A DNA stretch of 64,000 bases. Origin: Labyrinthula sp. Ha (lineage: Eukaryota > Sar > Bigyra > Labyrinthulida > Labyrinthulaceae). Every line of letters starts with the position of its first letter. The stretch's first letter is position 1. Below, piece by piece: positions 29,971 to 40,190 of this stretch. The notes beneath the pieces were generated by a model, which did no database searches, was not told the origin of the DNA, and saw nothing but the letters and a program-made list of their open reading frames with translations. A program made the translations under genes and the position numbers. The stretch is from the NCBI GenBank assembly GCA_015227615.1, contig JAALGZ010000005.1, positions 1,364,001-1,428,000 on the forward strand, in the 5' to 3' direction.

Positions 29971-32900
29971 TTAATGAACCAAAGTTTTTTGAGGCCCTTT
30001 TTTCCTTGACTTATGACGAATCTGCAATTGAGTTTGCTGCTCATTGTAGGAACCTTGATCCAGCTGCCCTTTCTCAGGTAAGGACATAGATGACTGCGAC
30101 AGTGCATCTTCCGTAGTCTTATTCTTACACCAAGGCCAGAAACATGGTTTTCCTTTAGGAGCTACACAGTATTGTTTGTGTTTCCGTAGTGCTTCTTTCT
30201 GCAAAATGCACATTTTGCAACCGATACTAGCTTCACACGAATGAATCATAGCCGATAGCATTTTCTGACACAACCGATCTTTACAAACACTTTCCTCTGC
30301 AACAATAGGTGGTAGAAACTGACATACAACAAAGTGCTTGATACCCTCAACCAGTAAATTCCCAAAACCTACGACACCCCTTCTTTGAATAGGGCCTACC
30401 TGCTGGGACTCAATCGTTTCAACAAGGCCTTTGGAAATTATAAGTTTGTTCATGGCATGAGAATGCCCCAGACGGTTAAAACAAGCCGCACACTGGGAAA
30501 ACTCGTGACAAACACTACAAGAAAATCTAAACAACCCAATGATGTCGTTTCCACATGAGTTACATGTATACAAATGAGCGGGAGCTGCAGGGTTATGAAG
30601 GTGGTAAAGCAGCATTAGAGAAGAATGCTTAGCTTTTCGAAGCTGGTTAAATTGGTATCGGTTGGAGACACAAAGAGCCAGAAACGAGTGACGACTTTCC
30701 ATGAACTTGCCTCTAGAGCCCAACGGCAGGGGTTCGTCACAAGTAGGTGTAACAGCCGGAACATTCTCAAAATATAGTTTAAACTTCTTGCTCTTTTCTT
30801 CGCAAGACATGGGAACCAAGGTATCGCGACTAGGTGCAAGGGGAAGCATACTTGGTTCTCGTTTCATCGGTTTGTAACAAGAAACTGATATACCAAGTAG
30901 GTTCTCTGCGCAATTTCTGCAATATTGTTTTTCATCCAGCTCGATTCGCACGTCTTTGATATAAATTTTGCAGCTTACACATTCGTACAACAGTTTCACG
31001 ACAAGAAAATCTTGTTTCATGTGATTCATTTGCATCTTCATACGCTTTTCTAGATTTTCAATTTCTAAGTTTGTTGAAATAGTGCTTTTATTATTCTTTC
31101 CAATTTCTTCTAATTCCTGCGGCCAATAATCTCCTTCAAAATAAGGCCAGGATGTCAAGCTTTCTCCTTGGTGCTGTTCAAGTAAGGTACTTGATGATGC
31201 AACAACTCCAAGTTTTATGCCACGTCTTACCATTCCTTGGTACCAAGCTCTTAGGCGTTCTGGATTAGGAACCCTTTGCTCCTCTGGGTGGCAGTGTAGT
31301 ATATAATCGTCTCTTTTATTCGGAGGGGGACATGCCCAAATGTAGGCTGCCTCAAACCCCCTTCGACGAGACCATTCCAAATATCCAACAAGTAAATCGT
31401 GATATATTCGAGTTCTAAACTGTCTTGGTCGAAAAAAATGCACAGAATCCAAATATGCTACATATAGTTTGTTACGGTTCGGTTGCAGACATTGGGAGGG
31501 ATATTCTTGAACAAACATAACAAAAAGAAGTGTATCTACAGAATCAATTTTTTGAAAAACTGATATGCATCTGCTTCTGAAAGAAAATTCAATGTTCTTA
31601 ACTTTTTGGTTTACTTCATCCGTTTCCATGAACTTCTTGGTAGCAGATCTAAGACCAGACTTAATGCCATCGCCTGAATGTCCGCCTGAATTTGTATTTC
31701 TTAACTTAGCCTTGAAAACTTGAGCGGCCGTTGGTTTTAACTTACATGTCTCTTCTCCATTATGCACAACTCTTACAACTAAAGATTCTGCCGGTGGATA
31801 TTCAGATTTCTCATATTCTTGTTGCCGGTCTTTTGACCTCTGCACTAACTGAGTGTAAGTTTTACGGATAAAATTTTGAAGAAAGTCTCCTAACTTACTT
31901 CTAGGTAGGTCCTCAGCAGCAGGAGGTACTGCCCTCTCTTCTATCTTTGTCACCATGGTTTGAAGGACAACTTTAATTTGCTCCTCACTATTAATTTTCT
32001 CTGCACTCTTGGCTGTACCATCTGTAATTAAAGACTGAGGCAAAGCATTTGAAGATTGTTTTGGTAACTTGAGAATGCACTTAGGACATGTGAATTTGGT
32101 ACATTTGGTGTCTTTACGGTCATTATATAGAGCACATACTTGGTGCATCCATAAATTGCAAGTGTCACATTGTACCCAGGGCTCTGGCAGCAGTTCATTG
32201 TTTTTTCTTTTTTGTAGTTTACTCTTCTTAATGCTGCCTCCACCCGCGATGTACACCTTATCGTCATCTTGCTCTGATGGTTTATAAGCGCTTTTTTTCT
32301 TGCGGTTATAACAATCGATACAGAAACAATACTTGAAAGTTGGTGTAGTATAGAAGTACACATTTCGTGCTACTCGTTGTCCACACTTACCAGAACAGTA
32401 AACCACTTTGGGTACAAAAGCGACACATCCTTCCTCACATAAAGGACATTTTTCGCAGATACCAAAACAGAGTCCACATTTTCCACTTCCACCAGAACGT
32501 GTGCGATTGCTTAATCTAGTAACATCATTCTCGTAGAACTTTAAACACGAATCTGCATAGTGATGTACAGGATGCATAGGAGGATTAAACTTCATAGCGT
32601 TTTTGAAAACTAGACGCACATCATAATCAAATTCCGAAATGCTAGAATACCTGCGTTCTTCTAATTTGTTTCTAATTGTACCTAGATCCATAGGTTCCGA
32701 AATAACTTTTGCATAGTGAGGGATATTAAATTTCACAACATCAACTGGTTCATTGAAGACCCCCTTGTTATGCTTATGCTCTATAAGACGTCGTAAAATA
32801 GGCAAGAGTTTCACCATTAATTTATCTGTCGCAAGTGATCGCAGATGCGATTTAATGAATTGCCTGTTACTTAGAGACCAAAAATAATTAGGACCTGTGC

Positions 32901-33981
32901 CGGAAACACATCCCCGGGCTTCCTCTGGTGATATCACACCTTGTCCTCGATTTTGGAATTGCGTAAAACAACGAATTGGATAGCACAACTTGCACGCCGG
33001 TTTTAAGCAGGATTTGTAATGGAAAACAAGAGTTCGAAGGAGAGCACAGTTTTCAACAGGGCATTTTTTATTTCCACTTGTGTTTTTACAAACTTTGACA
33101 TGATTCCAAAGTTTTTTCATTGATAAACAATCTGCTCCAACCTTGCAAGTTTCAGGCGTACAGCTGAGAGAATGGTACAAAGTCAACAGTAGAAATCGTC
33201 GTTCAGAAACAATTTCATCAACATTTCTCTCATCAGCCTCTTTCTTTTCTTGCTTAATAACTTTTAATGGTAGTTTTTTCTCGTTCAACTGTATTTTTTT
33301 GACGGTACTTGCAGCTTTGCCTGGGATAACTTTTTGTTCTTGCTTCCGTTCAGTTGCTTTAGTTTGAAAACGAAGTAGAGGTGTAAGCGTCTTAAGTAGC
33401 TTCGTCTTTGGCTTCAAGGAGAGTAGGCGAGGAATAAGGGTTGTTTTATTAAGGTATTCCTCTTTTGATTTACTGCTGATGTAGAGCTGACGCTCATAAA
33501 AAGATACAATTTTCTTCAACGCTTCAACTTCGTCTGTGTCAATCTGTGTGTTGGGTAGCACGTCAATAAAACCACTCTCTTTAAGAAATTTTCGCTGCAA
33601 AAGTTTAACATCTTTTTTCAATTCTCCCGCTGGACCTTGTTCCTTGGTTCTTTTTGCTAGAAATTTCTTAAAGCCACGGTTCAGCGCGAGAGTTAGTAAC
33701 TTATGCAAGCCAAAGAAAACAGCCCTTCTTGCAGCGGCGTCAAAAGGTTTGTAAGCTTTCCACTCAATTTTTCTTACCTTTTTAGCAGGTTCGTCTGCGT
33801 TATTCTCCTGTGTCTTCCTTTTCAATCGAGTCAGCTCATCTGGTACCTTTGTTGTTTTTTCTTCGCCTCCCATTGTTTTTATCCGGCCTTCTGATTGGCT
33901 CATTTCTAGATTAAATGATTTGTGATTTCTGGATTGCTCTTTCATTTTGGATCGGCTATATTTTAACGGTTCTTCGTGCAT
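29971..33981 (-). CDS. CBP/p300-family histone acetyltransferase
   Basis: A 1336-residue intronless transcriptional co-activator. Domains in order: KIX-like helix bundle (about 80-190; FYERQLYISSKSKEEYLNKT resembles both animal KIX and plant HAC proteins), TAZ1 zinc finger (265-335), bromodomain (378-487, with acetyl-lysine-binding Asn465 in NAMKFNPP), RING-like and PHD fingers (502-637), KAT11 acetyltransferase (about 735-960; IWACPP with W882, and AWYQGM with Y914 matching p300 W1436 and Y1467; PYFEGDYWP), a Cys-rich segment near 1025, ZZ finger (about 1175-1220) and TAZ2 (about 1235-1320). It is much shorter than animal p300 (about 2400) because linkers are missing. Plant HACs lack the bromodomain, so the architecture is animal-like with a plant-like KIX. 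Confidence 0.95.
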   Translation of the reverse strand: MHEEPLKYSRSKMKEQSRNHKSFNLEMSQSEGRIKTMGGEEKTTKVPDELTRLKRKTQENNADEPAKKVRKIEWKAYKPFDAAARRAVFFGLHKLLTLALNRGFKKFLAKRTKEQGPAGELKKDVKLLQRKFLKESGFIDVLPNTQIDTDEVEALKKIVSFYERQLYISSKSKEEYLNKTTLIPRLLSLKPKTKLLKTLTPLLRFQTKATERKQEQKVIPGKAASTVKKIQLNEKKLPLKVIKQEKKEADERNVDEIVSERRFLLLTLYHSLSCTPETCKVGADCLSMKKLWNHVKVCKNTSGNKKCPVENCALLRTLVFHYKSCLKPACKLCYPIRCFTQFQNRGQGVISPEEARGCVSGTGPNYFWSLSNRQFIKSHLRSLATDKLMVKLLPILRRLIEHKHNKGVFNEPVDVVKFNIPHYAKVISEPMDLGTIRNKLEERRYSSISEFDYDVRLVFKNAMKFNPPMHPVHHYADSCLKFYENDVTRLSNRTRSGGSGKCGLCFGICEKCPLCEEGCVAFVPKVVYCSGKCGQRVARNVYFYTTPTFKYCFCIDCYNRKKKSAYKPSEQDDDKVYIAGGGSIKKSKLQKRKNNELLPEPWVQCDTCNLWMHQVCALYNDRKDTKCTKFTCPKCILKLPKQSSNALPQSLITDGTAKSAEKINSEEQIKVVLQTMVTKIEERAVPPAAEDLPRSKLGDFLQNFIRKTYTQLVQRSKDRQQEYEKSEYPPAESLVVRVVHNGEETCKLKPTAAQVFKAKLRNTNSGGHSGDGIKSGLRSATKKFMETDEVNQKVKNIEFSFRSRCISVFQKIDSVDTLLFVMFVQEYPSQCLQPNRNKLYVAYLDSVHFFRPRQFRTRIYHDLLVGYLEWSRRRGFEAAYIWACPPPNKRDDYILHCHPEEQRVPNPERLRAWYQGMVRRGIKLGVVASSSTLLEQHQGESLTSWPYFEGDYWPQELEEIGKNNKSTISTNLEIENLEKRMKMQMNHMKQDFLVVKLLYECVSCKIYIKDVRIELDEKQYCRNCAENLLGISVSCYKPMKREPSMLPLAPSRDTLVPMSCEEKSKKFKLYFENVPAVTPTCDEPLPLGSRGKFMESRHSFLALCVSNRYQFNQLRKAKHSSLMLLYHLHNPAAPAHLYTCNSCGNDIIGLFRFSCSVCHEFSQCAACFNRLGHSHAMNKLIISKGLVETIESQQVGPIQRRGVVGFGNLLVEGIKHFVVCQFLPPIVAEESVCKDRLCQKMLSAMIHSCEASIGCKMCILQKEALRKHKQYCVAPKGKPCFWPWCKNKTTEDALSQSSMSLPEKGQLDQGSYNEQQTQLQIRHKSRKKGPQKTLVH

Positions 33982-35221
33982 TATATTTACTATATTTCGA
34001 TGAAATTAATTCGTCCCAAATTCTTTTTGCTACATATCTGCTGATTCTTTTGAAGGACATGAATTGTGAAATTTTGGGAAAGTAGAATAATATAGACAGG
34101 ATTCTTTATCATTCTTAACGGTAACTATTGTGATATAATATTACTAAAGTTTGCTTACCGTTACCGCTACTACGATATCCTTAACGGTTCGGGAAATTTA
34201 CAGTAAAAAGGGGAAACACGATATTTTTCAGTCCAAAAAACATTTTCTAAATTGATATCCATTCTCAAATAGTGCTTCGATAATATGTTCTTTATTGGTT
34301 TCTAAACCATGGTTTCTTGACTAGAAAAAAGTATAGTTCATATCCAAACAATCTGCAATAGTACTCACACAACTCAGCTAAGCAATATGTCCAATAAACA
34401 GCAAACAGGCAATGTTGAAGTTCTTGAAAAATTAGGCTTCTTCATGTCTGAAGCCAACAAGTTTTTTTTGTTAGCATGTTCTTGAGGGCTCCAAGAAGTT
34501 TATGATTATTTTTTAGTGGGACTTGTTTGGTTGTGACTGTAATTAGGAAGAGAAAACTTATATTCTCGGAGATCTCACAAAATACCGAAATGTTCCGGCA
34601 CCTATCGTGTTTGCCTAGCATCCCGTTTAATTCCATTTAACACTGAATGCTGAGTTTTGCTTGACTACTTTAGTCTTTTCTTAAGGAGATTTACTTAATT
34701 TGACGTTAACATAATACGGAAATAAAGAGATGTTTAAGGCAGGCTCTTTTCTGCAGTTAGAATAAGTTCTGCGTTAAATCTTACAAAAGTTTAAGATTCA
34801 ATGTTTGTCTTAGCTAGAATAGAGGTAGAGCTTATGAAAACCATTTTTTTAATAGTGAAGAAAAGCTAGAGCGCAAGATACAGGTAAAAGAGCAATGAAA
34901 CAATAATACTTCAGTACTAATACATGCAGTTACTTGCGTTCACTCACATCCCAAAGCTTCTTTTCTTCACCGGTCAAAATACTTTAACAAGTGTTTCGTT
35001 AACTTAATTCCTTTGGGCTTATCTTCTTCCAACAAGAGACGTTTTGTTTTTGGTCCTACCTTGGAATCTATGTGCAGTCTCTAGTAACCCAACTAGATGA
35101 GATGAATATGCAGAAAGCTTAGTTTTTGTGACCAGAGAACCTTTTTTTCTTCTTCAGCATGCAAAGGAGATCTTTGCGAATTGTGATGCTTCTTAGAGAA
35201 TTACGGGGGAGCGACTTAACT
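33982..35221. promoter_or_regulatory. CBP upstream region with clustered AACGGT cores, then gene-empty DNA
   Basis: Three Myb-like cores lie within 75 bp: TAACGGTAA at 34116-34124, ACCGTTA at 34157-34163 and TAACGGTTC at 34182-34190, about 135-210 bp upstream of the CBP-like start. The rest, to 35221, has no recognisable gene; a 64-codon minus frame at 34442-34636 is unsupported. Confidence 0.35.
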
Positions 35222-38200
35222 TAAGCATGTTTTTGCTAAAAAGGTTCATATCGGCCATTCATCAGGACAACAAGAATTAGAAATAAGATTTTGGGCTCTG
35301 AAGGGAAAATATGAAAATCTCTGGCTTCACGTTGAGCAGCTTCGTTCGCACCTCCTCGGAGGCCCCAGAACATGCGAGCCTTTGAAGATGCCTGGTCTCT
35401 GTACTAAAGATCAACATTGGTGGTCTTACTACTTACAGACTCAACCCTTTCATCGAAAACACCAAGGAAGCTGACGCCCTGATGTAGCAAAAATCGAACC
35501 AGTAGGGCTCCAAGAGATTGGAACGACAGGTGAACGTCAGTTACTGAACAGGAAGATGGTTCTTGTCAAAATCACCTAACTGTTCTGAAGGTATAGCAAC
35601 ATCCTTGTATCAAGAGCTCTGTGAGAGAGTTCTAAAGTTGCACACTCGAAGGGACAGGATCCTTAATGCATTTGGTACATCTGACTGGAAAAGCTCAAGT
35701 AATTCTCGTGAATTGCTACGCCCCACACTCTGGAAAGATTGCGGAATATTATAAAAATTTTTTTTAGCCTTACAAAAACGATTTGTAAAATAAACAAAAG
35801 AAGATTTATCATCATAGGTGGTGATTTAAATGCTCAAATAATCAAAAATTTCAAAGACATTGATAATAAATATGATTATTCTAACAGATCAAACTGTAAT
35901 GCCAAGACGTTGGCAGAGTGGATATTGAAACATGGATATGAGGTTGTTAACTGTAAGTTCAAGACTGGGGGGAGGGGTATAAGGAAACATGCTACATACT
36001 ATCAGAACGACAATAGTGCAGCTAAGTCTGAAATTGACTTCCTTCTAACAAGCAATTTACCTTTTGTGACATCATTCAAAGCCGTGAAAAAATATCTTTG
36101 GCACTCTATGGAGGAGCGAACTTTAACCATTAAGCAATTTGAAGCCAAGTTTCTTTCAACTGAATCACATAAACCCTCTTCATCCCAGGGCTAACCAGAT
36201 TTCAATCAACTTCTCAAAGATTAAAACATGACACACTTACTCAACAGCAAAATCGAGCAGGAGCTGGTAAAGCAACCGGAAACGAAGGTAGCTATAATGC
36301 ACTAGCCTCTGTTCCAGCTAGAATCCTGAAGGAAAACACCCCACTACCAAACTTCCAAATCCCTCCAAGCGAAAACTCAGAATCCACTACAAAACTGCTC
36401 AACAAGAAAAGGGAAGAGTATACATCTTATACACTTGAAGAGAAGAAACAGTTTACCAACGATATAAATGTGAGTGCAACTGGGGACAGTAACATCTGGT
36501 TGAGCTAAGTAGCGGACAAAATACAACAGCTTTCCAGGACCAACCAAACCAGGGAACCATACACATTCATAAACAGACCGAAACCCAAGAGGCAACTGCA
36601 AGCCGAGATTACCAAAGACAGCAATGGAAATAGGGTAGATGTAGGGGCCAAACTCAAAGTACTACCAGAATATATAGAAAAACAACAAATGCATCCAACT
36701 CCGAGAATGTAGCTTTCAAAAGGTCAAATAGAGCAGTATCATATATCCATTCCTGAACCACCCTTCCAGAAAAGTATAGTTGTATGTTTTCCATCAGCAC
36801 AGAAAATGATGGAAACTATCAAGTAGTTTAATAAAAATCATGCACCCAGAATAAAAACTATCCCAAATAAACTGATAAAAACTTCATCAAAAGTGCAAGA
36901 AAACTTACTCAATAAGACACAGAACTTTTTTTAGAAGTGGATACATCGCTAAGAAAGATCTCAAAACTTTTTGCATGGGCAAAATTATTCATATCTACAA
37001 AGAAAAGATGGTAAAGATACCCCGGGTTGATATACATCCATAATATTATTGAACACAGCGTTCAAATTTCTTGCCAAGATCATCAATAATAGAATATCAT
37101 AAGTCTTATGAAAACTTCCTTCTTATCAAGTAGAGTTTGGATCAAAACTCAGCACCACAAACAAAATAGAAGTTTTACATAGTATTCTTAAGTACTACCT
37201 CAATCGCAACCAAAAGATTATATTATTATTCATTGATTTCCAGAAGGCCTTTGATTCTGTAAGTCATAGACTTATTTTAACTTCTCTGAATCAATATCAT
37301 TTTCCACTTAAACTGAGAAAAATAATAAAGAGCATGTACGATACAGCAGATGGAAATAAATTATAAAGGTCTGTAAACTTAAGCCGAGGATGTTATAAGG
37401 GAATTTGTTGTCACCAGCGATCATCATATTAACTTTAAACTCAGTTATGAAAAAAATAAAACACAATAACTTGGCAAATATTTCAGTGGCTGGAGCTCCA
37501 TTCAATTATTTAACTTTTGTGGATGACATAGTTACAGTGCGTAGAACAGATGAGCATATATTGAACTTTGTGAACCATATCCAAAATCTTGAATACGTTT
37601 CTGACTTGAGGATGTGCATAGATAAAACCAATATTCTGCTAACAGATGAAGGGTTAAATATAAAAGAAGATGTACTTGATGAGGAGTTAAATATCCTTCT
37701 AACAAAGTTCCACTTCGAACGTTGCAACAAGTTCTTTGAAGTTAAGGCTAGCTATGACACATACTGCAGAACTACATTTTGCGACGGTACTCGCAATCGC
37801 AGTCGTAAAAAATTTTTAGCAATGTGTCAGGATAAGGAGTTACTAGATCAAAAGCAGTACATACTTGTTAATCTTGTCATGGTAAACGGCGAAACCATCG
37901 AACCAGTCAAAACATATAAACATCCGGGGAAGGATTTTAGCTGCTCTGGTATCTCGGTGAATAGTATCATTCCAAAACCAGAACTATGCGAAGATAGACT
38001 GACAAAGTATTGCGATATCCTTACAACGACAATACCCTGGAAAGGCACAAAACAAAATCTTCCACGAGTACTTGCCTTATCACCTAGATTGTATAGCCCA
38101 TTCAATTGGCCTAAAAATGATGGAATAAACAGAAAACTATACATGCTCTCCAGAAAGATAAATCCTCTCATTGAAGGAATCCACCTCAAAGATACAAAAC

Positions 38201-38400
38201 TGCAAGAAGGCGACTTGAACATTCATGAAATTTTCTACGAGCTCCAGAATAAATACAACACTCTGAAAAAAGTTTCAGGATGAACAATTAATATGCTTCA
38301 GACTCTCAAACATCACCAATAATACCACAACAAAGCGACCAAGGGAATTATCCTATCTTGACACATAGCTTAGGCTCAACATGGAATCGACCCCTGTGTC
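35222..38400 (+). mobile_element. Decayed LINE (non-LTR retrotransposon) with AP endonuclease and reverse transcriptase
   Basis: Endonuclease traces: GLQEIGTTGE near 35500, VILVNCYAPHSGKIAEYYK at about 35699-35755, IIIGGDLNAQ near 35812-35840, and EIDFLLTSN near 36028, in the usual order for an APE-type nuclease. Reverse-transcriptase traces: LFIDFQKAFDSV at 37226-37261 and TFVDDIVTV (catalytic FVDD at 37516-37527), then TYKHPGKDFSCSGI and a C-terminal region that runs to 38283. The fragments lie in different frames with stops between, so the element is dead; the best surviving frames are 35739-36194 and 37405-38283. An open frame without ATG at about 35222-35476 may be 5' element sequence. 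No terminal repeats, poly-A tail or target-site duplication could be defined, so the ends are approximate and the clade is not assigned. Confidence 0.8.
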
Positions 38401-39761
38401 TGAGAATATAAGGACCTTCGCCAAGGTGGACTGTAAGTAGCATATAATGCCTTATTAAGTTTCTAGTATCTGCTAATATATTTCAGGTTCCGTTGAACAT
38501 CTATTTCTTGAAATGTTGACGATTCTTAGAAGTAGAACCGATAAACTTTTATGTTAAATTATTGTGCCTCAATGAATTTTCATTCCCATTATATGAGGCC
38601 TACTTCCCAATTCCTTAAGCCCCTTCCAGTTAACTTTTCAAAGAAAACAAGAAATAAAGTTTCTCTAAGGTGAACATTTGTTCACAGAAACCATAGCCTC
38701 TACAGAAAACAAATAAAATCTGAAACCCATCTACCATGATTTTAAAAGAAGTTCCAACTCAAAAATATCAAAGTTTGGACCAGAATTGACTGAGATTTCT
38801 TATTATCACGGTAATTTTGACCAATAATAGATAACATAGAGTTTTATTATATTAAGTCTAGGTATTTGCGACCAAGCTCGCTACAAACTTTGTTTTTCAA
38901 ATACGTCCTCGTTTCCGTCAAATTCGGAGCTAAAACCGTAACTGGAGATATACCCACCATTTTTGGACGATACTTTGACCGGATTGAGTTTCACTTCGCA
39001 GAAGAAACCTCTATAAGACCTAAAATATAGAAGAGAACAGTTACGCAGTTATGTTTAAACTGCAGGTTTATGAAAAAACTTTGTATATGAGTTTAACTAT
39101 CCGAAGATATGCTTCTCTATATATGCGATAAATTTGTTCAAATGTTTTACTGGATAATGACTCATTGTAACCATTGTTTCTATTTACATAAAATGTTTGC
39201 TCCAATATCGCTAACTTTGATATGAAAATCCATAACTTTTACATTTGCTATGGCAATATCTAGCTGAAACGTTTTATTGTTGAACCGGTTCTCCCCAAAA
39301 ATTTATATGTTTTAGTTTTCGCCAGTGCTTCATTTTACTTTACTCTTTGATATTATGGTCTATTTTGTTTATTGAGCAATTTTGCTCTCACTTGTTCCAT
39401 GATCTGATTATTAGACATATAGAGGCGGAACTGCGATTTAGGCTCATATTCCTGCTCTCAATATTCACTTGTTAGCTGAACTATCTATCTGTAAGGTGCT
39501 TGGTGCTCTAAGTCTGAAGTTTTACTCAGAATAAAGTCCTTCACTTAAGGTTTTCATTTCAACATAATTTTTCGCTATATTGTAACTGGATACATTCTCT
39601 TTGTGGTTTTACGAATCTTTAGAGTTGTTCTGTATATCAAAAGTTAAAATATGATTATTTCTTCTTTAGATTACCTAGTTGCGCTATATGTATTTTAAAA
39701 ACATATGTTAAAATAGTCTTAAATGAAGGATTATGCTATATCTGTATCAACTTTACCTCTC
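38401..39761. other. Gene-empty AT-rich stretch
   Basis: Nothing recognised. The first part may include the 3' untranslated end of the LINE. Confidence 0.45.
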
Positions 39762-40190
39762 TTAAGAAAAAGGTATTTTCTCATGGTTTCTGCCAAGGTT
39801 AATGCTCGACATCCTAATTTCATAGTTCTCTCCCACTCGTAGAGCCTCATAGCAAGGTACTAATGTCACAACTGTCTCCTCGGTTCCGGTCATACCCTCG
39901 TATTTAACGCTTTCAATGGAATTCACGATTCTTTCTAGGAAAAGCACTTATGCTTCTAGGATTTTTCTCTTACTTTTAAACCAATTATTCACAACCTTGA
40001 GAGAAACACCTAAATTGATAAAAAGCTTCTATCATATTTTCTTAGGTTACGATTTTTGCCCCAAAATCAAGCCGATACACGCCCTTGATTTTGGTTGTAC
40101 TAAACAGCCCCTCATGTATGTTTTTTCTGCTTCTTTCCCAGGAAATTCTCTACAAGATTCCTTAATATGACTTTAAGACATCTCATGACT
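39762..40190 (-). pseudogene. Decayed homeobox gene (candidate)
   Basis: On the minus strand, reading about 40190 to 39945, broken frames give a basic arm (GKKQKKHT), a helix-2-like segment (KNRNLRKYDR) and then LGVSLKVVNNWFKSKRKILEA. The last matches homeodomain recognition helix 3 (VxxWFxNxR): W48, F49 and R53 are present, while the invariant Asn51 is Ser. At least two stops and one frame change interrupt the domain, and no 28-29 nt intron repairs it. A 61-codon open stretch follows to 39762. A transposase helix-turn-helix is the main alternative. Confidence 0.45.

Noticed and set aside
34442-34636. Minus-strand frame with HKLLGALKNMLTKKT, slightly like CBP HKLLTLALNRGFKKF
   Set aside because: The resemblance covers about 10 residues and is not supported by flanking sequence, so no CBP duplicate is claimed.
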